A stretch of 64,000 bases of DNA from NCBI GenBank assembly GCA_000697475.1, contig JNEU01001170.1:1-64000 (forward strand), given 5' to 3'. How positions within the stretch are numbered: position 1 is the first letter of the stretch; each line of letters starts with the position of its first letter. Shown here piece by piece: positions 24,289-35,691 of the stretch. The notes under the pieces were generated by a model. That model was not told the DNA's origin, did no database searches, and saw nothing but the letters and a program-made list of their open reading frames with translations. Origin of the DNA: Lichtheimia corymbifera B2541 (taxonomy: Eukaryota; Mucoromycota; Mucoromycetes; Mucorales; Lichtheimiaceae). The translations under genes were made by a program, and so were the position numbers.

Positions 24289-26073
24289 TTACATGTCATA
24301 CACAGCATGAGACCCGCATGCTGTATATACAGGCTTGACTTGAGCGCTGGCAGGACGAGCCAAAGTGCTCTTAATAGGCTTAGTGTTGGTGCTATTTCCC
24401 TTTTCAGCATCGACATCAGCAGTTGAATCCGAGTAAGTGGCAACAGCGTGACCAATGGCTCTTGCGTGCAATAAGAAGAAATCATGGTTGAGGTTGTCTA
24501 CGGTGTCTCCAGCTGCATGGTAGTTCTCATCGTAGGCAACACCAGCTTGGCCACCATATTGCTTAGCCTCTTCCTCGGTCATGATACCTTCAGCACCAGT
24601 AAAAGTACCACCACTTGGAATACCAGCTTCCTATAATATTACATATATGTAAATAAGCAAAGCACTTGAAGAATCATAAAAGAAGCAGCAACTTACAATG
24701 AAGGGACCATAGTCACTTCTGCCGTTGAATTCGGATGGGGTTGAATAACCATGGTGCTCTTTGAAAAAGTCAACGAATATCTTTTCAATGGCATTGGATC
24801 CAGCAGGAGCCTCAACACCTTCAGCCGAGGCACTTGGGCTGTATACACCATTGATAGCGTTAGGGCTTGCTACCATATCAAAGTTAAGGTATAATGCAAT
24901 GTTGTTCTTTTCTTCTTCAGAGAGGTTCTTGACATAATGCTCAGCGCCAAGCAAACCGAACTCTATTGATGATATGAGGATTATCAGCGTACGTAATACG
25001 AGCAAATGATATGAATGACTCACCTTCAGCAGTCCACCAGCAGAATCTAACCGCGTTGGCCGGCTTAACATTGCGGAAGAGGTGTGCTACCTCTAACAAG
25101 GCAGCTGATCCTGAGCCGTTATCATTGATACCAGGGCCAGCAACCACGCTATCCGAATGAGCACCCACCACGATCACGTTATTCTTGTTACCACTCTAAA
25201 AGTACCGTGTGTGTGAATATCCATGCCAATGGGGGATCATGTGCATAATAATTACCTTTGTTTGTGCACAAACATTGGCGGTGCTGCGCTCCTCGTGGAA
25301 TTCAATCAGGGTCAATTTGAGGGTAACTTTGCCTTCTGAAGCCAGCTTTTTTAAGAGTTCACCATGCTCTTTGGAAATACCACCAGCAGGTGCTGCGCCT
25401 TCAACAGGACCACCCAAGGTACCATTGACATCACCCTCTTCATTGTTATAGACAAGGACACCTACTGCACCTGCTTTACCAGCCAAAGTCGCTTTATCAC
25501 CAAAGGCACATTCACCTCGAATGACCAATGCAATCTTGCCCTTGACGTCTTCACCATAATCTTCTGCCTTGCATCCATTATTAGGGATCACAGCTACTTC
25601 ACCAGTGACACCTTCTTCGGGAGTGCTGGAGCTGTAAGTCATAAGCTTGACCTTGATATCATCTTGGCTTGAAGAAGCAGAAGGATCCGCAAACTCGACT
25701 GTTTCCTTGACCGTTTCGGTATAATTGAAAGTAGCGGCTAATCCCAAAAGGTATCATGTGAGTGAGACATTTTCGATGCTATATGCTAGCCAATATACTT
25801 ACGTTGCACGGTCACATCATAGTAGGGTTTGGTTTGATCCACAAAGTATTGGATGGTTTCATTATGGCCTTTGGATCCAAAAACACGATTACCGCCATTG
25901 GCATCAGCGAAGGATTGGAACTTGTCAGTGTGTCGGGTCAAGCCTTTGATAGTCAATCGGTTGTATAATTGCTTTGACAATGCATGTGCAGGTGGGCCAC
26001 GCTCTTCAACAGGGGCAGCCAATGCACCCATGGCAGCCAAGCTCACTGCAAATAGAGATGGGACAAATTTCAT
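24289..26073 (-). CDS. Secreted/vacuolar aminopeptidase Y (M28 family, PA domain)
   Basis: A zinc aminopeptidase releasing N-terminal residues from peptides, entering the secretory pathway. Five exons (25803-26073, 25256-25737, 25024-25195, 24697-24962, 24289-24630) join to 510 residues. Residues 1-20 form a signal peptide (MKFVPSLFAVSLAAMGALAA), followed by a propeptide-like segment. A PA domain (about 110-245) contains GKIALVIRGECAFGDKATLA. The M28 catalytic domain has the full metal set: His264 (GAHSDS), Asp276 (GINDNGSGS), the catalytic Glu308 and metal-ligand Glu309 (WWTAEEFGLLG), Asp337 (YLNFDM) and His435 (NYHAAGDT). Intron 3 splits the codon for Glu309. It ends with a Lys/Ser/Thr tail. 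It resembles yeast Ape3 in domain order. Confidence 0.95.
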
Positions 26074-26146
26074 TATGAATGTAAAGAAAAAAAAAGGGAT
26101 GATTTACGACAATCGTATCCTACACATCCATGGTAGAAGAGGAGCT

Positions 26147-26152
26147 TATATA
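26147..26152 (-). promoter_or_regulatory. TATA box of the aminopeptidase gene
   Basis: A TATATA element inside CTTATATAAG, about 75 bp upstream of the aminopeptidase start codon. That position would give a leader of roughly 40-50 nt. Confidence 0.55.
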
Positions 26153-26879
26153 AGAGTTTCAAGCAGCTCAGCATCTCAATGCAACATTAGACAACAGCAG
26201 TAGCAGCCCAACCCAATACAGAATTACATTCCTTTTCTTGCCATCAACTCTATCATCATCTGTAATACCGAAAATATGAGTTGAAGCAAGTTCATGATGA
26301 TCGTTTCCACGGTCTGGGTTGTAGGTTTTTCCTTGTTAAAAAGGCAACAATGGACAAATTCGACATCTAGCTTTAATGCAAGGGGGTGTACCTTGTTTCA
26401 CAAACCGGTACATTCCACAAGATGTATACGTCCTCAATTTCCGCTTGTCTCATAATGTCACCAAGCAAATCAATTCCGCATGATAGTATATAAAATGATA
26501 ATGTATTGCAAATTCATCGTTGTATATGTTATGGTTGGTAAGGCTAGCTATGATGTATTGGGAAGAATTGAGAGACAAGGGGTATCTTTAAGAGGTCGTT
26601 TGGTTCGTTTTCCCCACATTATGCATGGTGTGTTGTTTTTCTCGCGGGCTGTCAGACCTAAGACGTTCATTTACCAGGGACCAGAGATATGGTGTAACCG
26701 TAATCCTGGAACACTGATTGCGAATTGCGACCGTAAATCGTTGCACGATACCAATGAGAATGAAATGCATGCTGTATTAGGTTATCCCACGGTAGGATTG
26801 CGTGTGCGTGTGACCTGCGTATCTATCTCAGTACATATCCTGGTTCTCACTGGCAATGGGCTTACCAGCATATCTCCAT
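26153..26879. other. Intergenic region with no supportable gene
   Basis: A plus-strand ORF of 148 codons (26480-26926) crosses this stretch but has no recognisable domain, no signal peptide of normal form and no upstream TATA. I do not call it. The minus strand may hold the 3' end of the unresolved gene described next. Confidence 0.4.
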
Positions 26880-28540
26880 CGTCTCCGTTGAACATGATCG
26901 ATGGTGTTGAACAGCTTTTGCCTTGATGTATTTATTGTTGCATCAAATGGGTCCATCGTGGAAAGCGACCGCACTATTGACAATATAATGAATGAGAAAT
27001 GGAGATAATAGGCATGTCATACTAAATCGATGTACCTGAGCCATGGAATCGCTCCATCCCGATCCTGAAAATGGGTCGTGTCCACGAATAATCACGTGTA
27101 CCCATCATCCAGACTCAGCTCGTGTATGGTTATATCCCAGGTTGCTTTCTCGTCTTGATCCAAGCCAATCTTGATATCGCCTACGTAGCTTGTGAATTCC
27201 TGAGACGCCCGATAAAGACCACTTAAGACCAGCCAAGTAATGGTTTGTGTGGCTCCCAAACGATTATAATCCTTGAGGGCGTCCCCGTCTATCAGTGCAT
27301 TGGCCCTATAAAGGCAAAGGTGTATAAAAAAGTTAGGAACGTCCAATTAGAGAAAACCAAAACGTACCATTGCACTGTAGTCAGAGGACGCATGTACGAG
27401 GACTTGAACTCGCACCCGGCTATCTTGATGTTGTCAAGTAACCATCTTGTGTCAACAGGCGACTGGGAAGGCTCCTTCCAATTGCATGTTGTCCTGAGAT
27501 CGGCGACATTCTTAGGAAACACCTTTAGGCTTTCAAGGTAGTCTGCCCATCGGTACACGAGAACGTTGTGCAGCGGTTAACGTTTGAGCGAACCTGGGAG
27601 CACCATGTCGTCACCAAGTTCAACTTTTCCAGAGGCATTCGCAGAAGTAGGAAGCTACATCAAAAGGAATACTGTTAGAGTATGTGATCCATCACGCAAC
27701 ATGACTAGATTTTACCTCATTTTAAATGCCAAATATCACAATGGCGGCGACTACAACAATGAAAGTAGGAAAACGATGATAATCCAGAATGACAATGATC
27801 AGCTCTCTCGTTCACAGGGTTGCAGAAAGGACCATCCATGGGAGACTTACATAAAGTTGGGTATTTGGCCATGTAAAGCAAGATGAAAGAGATATGATCG
27901 AGGGAAGAGATGTAGAGCGCCTTTATAAGGATCAAGTCTGGTGCATCATCAAAGACTCCTGAGTGTGATTGATTGTTCATGCAAAAATAGCCACTGATAT
28001 ACCGAATTAGGCAAGGTCACAATAACCATCGTTTTCTCCATTCCATCAGCTTACCAGTCATCTAAGCACGCCTATTCTTGATCTCGACGTCGTAACATTG
28101 CTTATGAACAATCCTCGTACGTGGTAGGCATATTGAGAAAGAGAGCGACGATACAAGAGTAAAAAAAGGCTGATTGAACACAAAGGCATTCCTCCAGACG
28201 CGTGATAATGTTCATAGCTGGTGCTGACTTGGTCGACAAGGAAACTGTATGGACGATGGTCGAAAGGAGTCGATCGTAAAAGTAGAACTTTGGAAGATGT
28301 TGGAAAGAATAAAGCTGACAGCCCTACAGCCATGTCCATACAACTGATGCGTCCCAATGTCGTTTCTTTAGTCAATGTTGAGGTTCACTTTTGTTGTCAT
28401 TGTCGGTGGAGCGTTCATTGGGTGGTGCTGGAATGGTTGGATTGGTGTCAAGAAGAAGACGGACGCAATAGAGACTGAGCCCCTTTTCAATCAAAATTTC
28501 ACGGGAAAGCCTTCCCAAACCTCAGTGCAGTGAATGTTAT
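26880..28540 (-). pseudogene. Unresolved or decayed multi-exon gene
   Basis: I do not recognise the product. The minus strand carries several protein-like pieces separated by good splice sites. One exon-like block (about 27366-27543) contains DYLESLKVFPKNVADLRTTC and TRWLLDNIKIAGCEFKSSYM. It ends in a clean GTACGT donor, and a TTTATAG acceptor near 27303 leads to NALIDGDALKDYNRLGATQT and LVLSGLYRASQEFTSYVGDI. Further upstream are a piece starting MNNQSHSGVFDDAPDLILIK (about 27980) with a GTAAGT donor after KYPTL, and a Pro/Asn-rich piece NPTIPAPPNERSTDND near 28430. In-frame stops lie between pieces unless extra small introns are assumed; one such intron (51 nt, weak donor GTTCGC) would remove the stop near 27570. 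It could be an intact lineage-specific gene with many introns, or a pseudogene. Confidence 0.35.
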
Positions 28541-28641
28541 TACAATTAGCTTTATTACTACCATGCAAATAAAAGCATATGTGTGATGAATGCAATGTTA
28601 CAAAAAATGTGGATCATGCCAAGGGGAGGATTATGAACATA

Positions 28642-29812
28642 TTAAGCCCTGGTATAATGGTAGTATCGATATCGTACACGACCTTCATCCTCTAACTTTT
28701 CAGTCTCATCGGTGCATTGCGTGACAAATCCCAGAGACTGCATTTTGCTTTCAAAGAGGGCCACCTCTTCTGTATGTGTGGGACGCAATGGTATCATGAA
28801 ATGAAACTCGTTTTCCATCAGCTTATCGATAGCCACTGGTAAATGCTCAGCATGCTCCATCTCATAAAGCAAGTCGCTTGCAATCACGATATCAAATCTC
28901 TTTCCATCCCATGTAGTATCTTCACCACGTGACACCTTGATAAAATCCAGAGCTGCCACTGATGCGCCTGATCCATTCAATTCGACATTCTTGGCCACGT
29001 TGGTGAGCACCGAAGGATGATAATCGGTCAATGTCAAATCATCCACACCAAGTTTACCACACACCAAACCAACCAAGCCAGTACCAGTACCAAGCTCAAT
29101 TACTCGGCGATTCGCCAAATCAGGGATGAGTTGTTGCTGCACCAGCCTCCTAGTAACCCCCAACATGTTGGTCCAATGATGATCATTGTGTGCTGCAAGT
29201 AATGCCGACAATAACACTTACTTTGCTAAGAGTGGTGCCGCACCCCACGTTTTAAATCCGATATCATTTCCAACATAGCTTGGTTCATGCAACTGAATGG
29301 CAATTTCATCTCGTACACCATTGGGATCCAGGTATGCAATATGCCATGTGCGTGTGATGGCACCTGCAGCTATAATTCAAGATCCGCCACACAAAATCAG
29401 CCATCATCATCAACAACGCCACTTTTATACAACAGAACCTACCTCCTCGTCCAGATAGATGGGCCAACAAACGAGCAGCTCGTTCCACTTGTTCATCATC
29501 CCATCCCATTTCACCAGACACAATCTTGACCAAAAATGCACTAGCGATCCTATTGGCTTTTCCAATATGGTCCTGGGTCACTCGAGTCTCACTATCTTCG
29601 GCATCATCGTGCATTTCTTGCCCATCCGATAATTCAATCGTGGTGTAACAGTCATAGGATTGTTGTACTAGTTGCTCGAGTAATGTCAAGGCTGAATCAA
29701 TCTCTTGATGATGAGAGGGGTTATCTTCCGTGGACGTTTTGGCAAGCACACGAGCTTGGTGGATATGGTTGCCGATGGATTCAAGAGCTTGATCAGGTAG
29801 TAGCAGCATCAT
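28642..29812 (-). CDS. METTL21-like protein lysine methyltransferase (methyltransferase_16)
   Basis: An S-adenosylmethionine-dependent methyltransferase of the class I seven-strand type; relatives methylate lysines of elongation factors and chaperones. Three exons (29443-29812, 29222-29369, 28642-29149) join to 341 residues. The first 125 residues are a helical, acidic N-terminal extension. The family entry block is GNDIGFKTWGAAPLLAKRLV, which appears only after the 72-nt intron is removed. SAM motif I is VIELGTGTGLVGLVCGKLG, the acidic post-I strand is DLTLTDYHPSVLTNVAKNVE, and the substrate-side motif is IVIASDLLYE (the usual DxxY). It ends RVRYRYYHYTRA. The substrate cannot be told from the sequence; a yeast EFM-type enzyme is possible. 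Confidence 0.88.
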
Positions 29813-31300
29813 GGTAGTAGAAATTATCCCACACTCACAAGCCCCAGGGAGGCAGCAGAGCGGTTGGTGAAAGGTGGAAAAGGGAAGAGGTTCTGGAAAG
29901 AAAGAGAAGAGGAGGCTCCATACGGCGTTTGAAGAAAAAAAATACAAAGGGGGAGAGAGGTACACCTCTTGGTCGCCGCCTGAAATAGACAACCTCTTTT
30001 ATCCAAAAAGGAAAGCTTGTGCAATGACACCATTCGCTATGTTTTTTATTGATTTGTGGATGATGCACATACCAGTCATTACAATTGTGAGGGATCCTCC
30101 TATATAGGCTATGAATAAAAATTGTCAACTTTGCCAATGCTCTTCATATCTGTACCAGTGGAGCACATGATCAAGCCCATCCATTGTGTTCTCCTGTAGC
30201 TGGTCTCCGCATCCTTGTTTGGCGGATTGGCTATTCGATCACTTTATTTATGCATTTGCATGCGATTTGTTAAACAACCCGATATCCCATGTCAACCATC
30301 TCGTTAGCTTGTCAGCTTTCAACTTAGTAAATACTTATTTCCAGACTACCACAGATCAATACGTCCCCATTTAGCTCTACTACATTTTCCCAAAGCACAC
30401 AAGCCTTGACACCAGCACTTCTTTGACAGAGTAGCATTGCCCTATGCATTTAACTTGTTACTATTATATTAGATGGCTTGATCATTGGATATCTACCATG
30501 ATTGGTGACAAGTCTTACTATCCATATCAGCAAGTAGTAAGTGAATGGAGATGTTGTCTATACGCTAAAGACTATTTTCACACCTTGGCAGCATCAAGCA
30601 AAAGTTATCCTCCGCCAAGCTCGATTATGTAAGTGACCCAGCTATCCGAACAGAGGTATATACACGTGCGGAAAGGTAGATCAGAGCTTCATGGCATAGA
30701 CAACGGCCTTTGATTTGTTATTTATCCGACCCAATAATGCATGCTTACCATTATGTTGCTAATCACGAATACCGTGCGTGCGGATCATAATAAAGTTGCA
30801 TTTGCTTCTTTTTTTAGAGACATGTTATTATATGAATTGTGCCATTGTAGGCGATTGTTGTCGGTTTCTTTAAGGGGATATTGCGGGTTCATTCATTGTA
30901 GTGCTCCACCACTCACGCAGCTTCTACTGTCGGGGATTACACAATGTCTTGGCCTGAGGTGCCGAAGCACGGAGGAAAGCGCCGAACACCACGAAAATGA
31001 TGAAAATATCGTGATCGAACCAGATAGATATATTCTATGATACATGAACATGGATTATATGCAGTCAGATCACAAAGTGTCATAGGCTTATGGTGTTCAA
31101 TAGAGGGATAGTAGTGAAGGCAATCTCTCGATCTTCTTGGCCAAGCACAACTCCGATGTCAGCACGCTATAAGGTAACCTTTATCAACGGCATTGTGTCC
31201 GCAAGATCAAACACATATTTAAAGATCCATCCTATTATCCTTTTTTTTTCTCCACTCGCAACTCGCAATCACGCCAAAAAAATCGTTTGACTCTTGAGCT
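29813..31300. other. Divergent intergenic region, methyltransferase / ABC transporter
   Basis: 1.49 kb between start codons pointing away from each other. It is purine-rich on the plus strand near 29870-29960, upstream of the methyltransferase. ORFs of up to 100 codons have no domain features. I see nothing else supportable; both promoters must lie here. Confidence 0.5.
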
Positions 31301-34300
31301 ATGAATCACAGCGAAAGCTCGTCCGATACCGTGCTTATGCAAGAGCTATCTCACACCAGCGCAACAACATATCACCACCAAGAACAGCAACAAGCATCAC
31401 AACATTTTCAAATCCACTCTGACTACAACTCTAGCAATGAGAAACCACATCGAAGGAAACAAAAACGTAAAGTTGTAAAGCTTTGCAAGCTCTTTTCCTA
31501 TGCAACGCGTTGTGACAAGATTCTCGTTTACCTTGCATGGACGTGTTCCATCATTGTGGGATTGCTACAACCAGGCTCTATGGGTCTATTTGCAGTTAGC
31601 TCACAAAAAGTGGTCGATGCAATCAATGACAACAAATCCATCAGTGATGCTACTATGCCCGCGGTTTACTCCTTTGTTGAAATTGGTGCGATCATCATGG
31701 TATTAGCATACATTGCCAATGCATTGTGGGTTTTTACAGGCGAAAGACAAACGCGCAGGGTAAGTGACACCATCATTCTTTCCAAGTAGCCTTACTCATC
31801 CCTTGTCTTTTAGATCAAAGAACTCTATATGCATAGCATTCTTCGACAAGATATGGGATGGTTTGATCAAGCGGACGAAGGCTCACTTACTACACGACTT
31901 GCGACTGATGTACAGCTTATTCAAGATGGGTAAGTTTAAAGCATATTTTTTTATTCCGTCTCCATGGATACTAAAAGAAAAGCTATATAGAATCTCGGAA
32001 CGTTTTGGTGCCATGTTGCGTGCGTTTGCTTCATTTATCATTGGTATTCTTATGGCACTTGGAATGGCTTGGCGATTGGCGCTTGTACTTATCGCAACAA
32101 TGGTCCCACTTGCTTTGGTGACATGGTTTTCGGGTCGAGTGGTATCCAAGGCAACCCAAGATGTACAAGATTCCTCTGCACAAGCAAGTGGGATAGCAGA
32201 ACAAGTATTTGCTGGTATTCGTACGGTGTACTCGTTTTCACTGCAAGGTCGATTTTCACGCCTTTATGATGAAAAATTGGTAAACGCACGTAAAGATGGA
32301 GAACGTCGTGCCCTGATTGCTGGAGGTATACACATGTAAACCTTATTGACACAAAGATCAAAGATGCTAATAAGATGATGTAGCATGTTATGGTGCCTTC
32401 CTTTTCGTTCTTTTTGCTGATTTTGGTCTTGCATTTTGGTATGCGGGAAAACTTGTCAGTGATGGCACCTATGAAGGATGGCGGGTCATTGCTGCCTTGT
32501 TTGGTGTGTTGATTGGATCCATGTCTATTCTTACTGTGCCTGGTCATCTTGGAGCGGTGTCTACAGCACGCGGAGCTGCTTATCGAATCTTTCAAACCAT
32601 TGATCGTATCCCTCTTATTGACATTGACTCTGATGCTGGTATCCGTCCCGAGAAACTCATGGGTGACATTGAATTCCGCAATGTCAACTTTGCATATCCC
32701 AATCGACCAGGTAAGTTTTTGAGTACTAAGAAGTGTTCGTTTATTGACATCTATGCATACACTAGATATTCCTATCCTTAAAGATTTGAGTATCAAAATC
32801 AAGGCTGGCATGTCAGTTGCCTTCGTGGGACCTTCAGGCTCGGGCAAATCCACGACAATTCAATTGATCCAGCGTTTCTATGATGTGCTTTCAGGCCAAG
32901 TTCTCGTTGATGGGCAGGACGTGCGAGCATACAATCTGAGAGCCTTGCGCGATCAAATCGGTGTTGTCAGCCAAGAGCCTGTGCTATTCAACATGACCAT
33001 CCGCCAAAACCTCTTGCTTGGAAGCTCCCATTCATCCGTATCTCAAGATGAGATTGTCACTGCATGCAAAAAGGCCAACTGTCACTCATTCATCATGAAG
33101 CTTCCCAATCAATACGATACCTTAGCCGGTGGTGCTATGATGTCCGGTGGTCAGAAACAACGTATTGCTATTGCTCGTGCCATTCTCAAGAACCCAACCA
33201 TCTTGCTATTGGATGAGGTAAGATATCTACATCTTTATATCACTTTGCAGGATAACTTACCACTTGTTCAACAGGCCACTTCTGCATTGGATACGCGTTC
33301 CGAAAGACTTGTTCAACGTGCTCTTGATGCCGCCTCTGCAAACCGCACGACTTTCACGATCGCTCATAGACTCTCAACCATAAAAACGTGCGATCTCATT
33401 GTTGTCATGCAAGCCGGCTCCATTGTCGAGATGGGTTCCCACAACCAATTGATTCAACGAGCTGGTGTATATTCAGAACTGGTCAAGAAGCAAGAAATTG
33501 CCACTCAGCAAGTGAACAGTGCATCCACCAAAGATCAAGCGCAATCCTTTGATGAGGACAACGATGATGATTTGCTAGAACAAGATGATTCACATGATAT
33601 GGAGAAAGGCTACTACAAGATGGCACATGTATCTCGAAGCAGCAGCCATAAGTCGATTGATGCTTATGAAATGAAGCGTCTTCAGGAGAAACAAGAACTC
33701 AAGGAGATGAAGCGTCAAAGTGTTCCTATCGGCAAGATCTTTTATCAAATGCGTAGCGAATGGTTATTACTTCTTTTCGGCTGTGGAGGTGCTGCTATTG
33801 CTGGTGCCATTTATCCAGCCACTGCTTATATCGTCGCCTTGACTATTCAACTTTTGATGAGCGGTGGCGATAGCATTGCTCCTTCACCACTCGAAGGCGT
33901 CAACCTATACGGCCTTTTATTTGCCATCCTTGGTGTGGCTTCCTTCATTGGCTACGGTATCCAGCACAGCATCTTTGATTTATCCGGTGAACGCTACACT
34001 GAACGATTGCGCAGCATGCTCTTTAAAGCATACATCAAGCAAGAAATTGGCTACTATGACCAGCACTCTGTGGGTGCGCTTACTGCACGTTTGGCTGTTG
34101 ATTCAAGAAACGTCAATGAGCTTGTAACAAAGGTCCCTGCTGACATTGTCCATACCATTGCCACCACCATCACTGGTAATGTTTGTCTAAATGGAACGTG
34201 ATGTGCGATCAATATTTATTAACTTTTTTGCATTAGGTCTTGTGATCTCATTTGTTTACAGCTGGCGTATTACTTTGATCATGCTTGCCATGTCTCCTGT

Positions 34301-35549
34301 CGTTGTGGGTGCTAGCTTTTATGAAACGCGGGTGCAACGTGGTTTCTCTGACAAGACATCCAAGGCACAAGAACAAAGTGGTGAAATCGCATCTGAAGCT
34401 GTCAAAGAAATCCGCACTGTAACAGCTCTTGGCAAGCAAGGCTATTTTGAAACAAAGTACTGTCATGCTCTTCAACGCCCTCATCGTTTGGCTCAACGTA
34501 AAGCATGGCTATCCTCCATTGGTTACTCTATCAATCAAGGCTTTGTGCTCTTTGCGGCTGCTGTTGCTTTTTATGCATCTATGAAGTTTATGGAACAAGG
34601 GATCATGGAATTGGATGGCCTATTCGTGTGTTTATTGTGTGTCATGATCACGATGAATGGCATTGGCAGCTCGAGTGTCTTTGCTACAACTTATGCACGT
34701 GCCAAGAACTCTGCTATTGCCTCGTTTGCTATCCTTGAACGACAATCCGAAATTGATCCCGAGCTCGAAGGCATCGAACCAGCAACCGTGGATGGCAGTA
34801 TCAGTTTCCGCAACGTTGGATTCAGGTATCCAGCACGTCCTGACGCTCCTGTATTTGACGGTTGCTTCAATTTGGGTGCAAGTGCAGGCATGACGGTGGC
34901 ATTAGTGGGCCCTTCAGGTTGCGGCAAATCAACTACCATTGGTATGCTTCAACGTTATTATGATCCAACTGATGGCGTGGTACAAGTTGACGACCACACT
35001 ACAAGCAAGTATACATTGGGCAATCTCAGGTCGCACATGAGTATCGTGGGTCAAGAGCCTGTATTGTTTGATATGACCATTGGTGAAAACATTCGATTTG
35101 GTGTCGATGAAAATGTACACGTGACTCAAGAAGATGTCGAAGCTGCATGCAAGGCTGCCAACATCCACAAGTTCATTTCCGAATTGCCAGATGGATATGA
35201 CACGCGTGTTGGTGATAAAGGGTCTCAGCTGTCTGGTGGTCAAAAGCAACGTATTGCTATCGCTCGTGCATTGATTCGCAAACCCAGGATCTTATTACTC
35301 GATGAAGCTACCTCTGCATTGGATAGTGAATCCGAAAAGTTGGTGCAAGCTGCAATCGATGATATCGTTAATCAAGGTGGTCGTACAATTTTGACGATCG
35401 CTCATAGATTGAGTACAATCCAGAATTCAGATTTGATTTGCTTTGTCAAGGATGGCCGTGTTGTAGAACAAGGAACGCATTGGGAACTATTAAGGATCAA
35501 TGGCCATTATGCAGCACTTGTTAGGCAGCAATCTCTCAACGCGTTTTAG
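31301..35549 (+). CDS. Full-size ABC transporter, ABCB/MDR (P-glycoprotein) type
   Basis: An ATP-driven membrane exporter with the layout TMD1-NBD1-TMD2-NBD2, of the class that moves lipids, peptides (Ste6-like) or toxic compounds. The N-terminus is a His/Gln/Lys-rich cytoplasmic leader. TMD1 spans about 31.5-32.6 kb over several exons. NBD1 has Walker A GPSGSGKST, signature MSGGQKQRIA and Walker B ILLLDEATSALD, with an intron splitting the Walker B region at about 33218-33274. An acidic/charged linker follows (33.5-33.7 kb). TMD2 starts SEWLLLLFGCGGAAIAGAIY. An intron near 34176-34235 precedes LVISFVYSWRITLIMLAMSP. NBD2 has GPSGCGKST, LSGGQKQRIAIARALIRKP and LLLDEATSALD, so both ATP sites look complete. 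The first signature is MSGGQ instead of LSGGQ, a mild change. Roughly 1,280 residues. The substrate is unknown. The next gene is convergent, 142 bp away. Confidence 0.95.
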
Positions 35550-35691
35550 ATTATCCATTCCCTCCCTTCTCTATTATTGCATGTACATTCTTTCAATTTT
35601 ATATTTCATTTGTTAAAGCATAAAGAAACACAGTGCATTGTGTGTAAATGTTTACCAACAATCTCCTTTTTTATTCCACAAAAGACCTTTG

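Noticed and set aside
26480..26926. 148-codon plus-strand ORF as a gene
   Set aside because: No domain, no usual signal or membrane layout, no TATA, and codon choice unlike the clear genes. It overlaps the possible 3' part of the unresolved minus-strand gene.
27390..27430. tRNA-like T-arm (GAGTTCAAGTC on the minus strand)
   Set aside because: The flanking bases do not form the T stem, no acceptor or anticodon arm can be drawn, and the stretch lies in a probable exon.
32089..32853. 254-codon minus-strand ORF
   Set aside because: Antisense to TMD1 and the NBD1 start of the ABC transporter.
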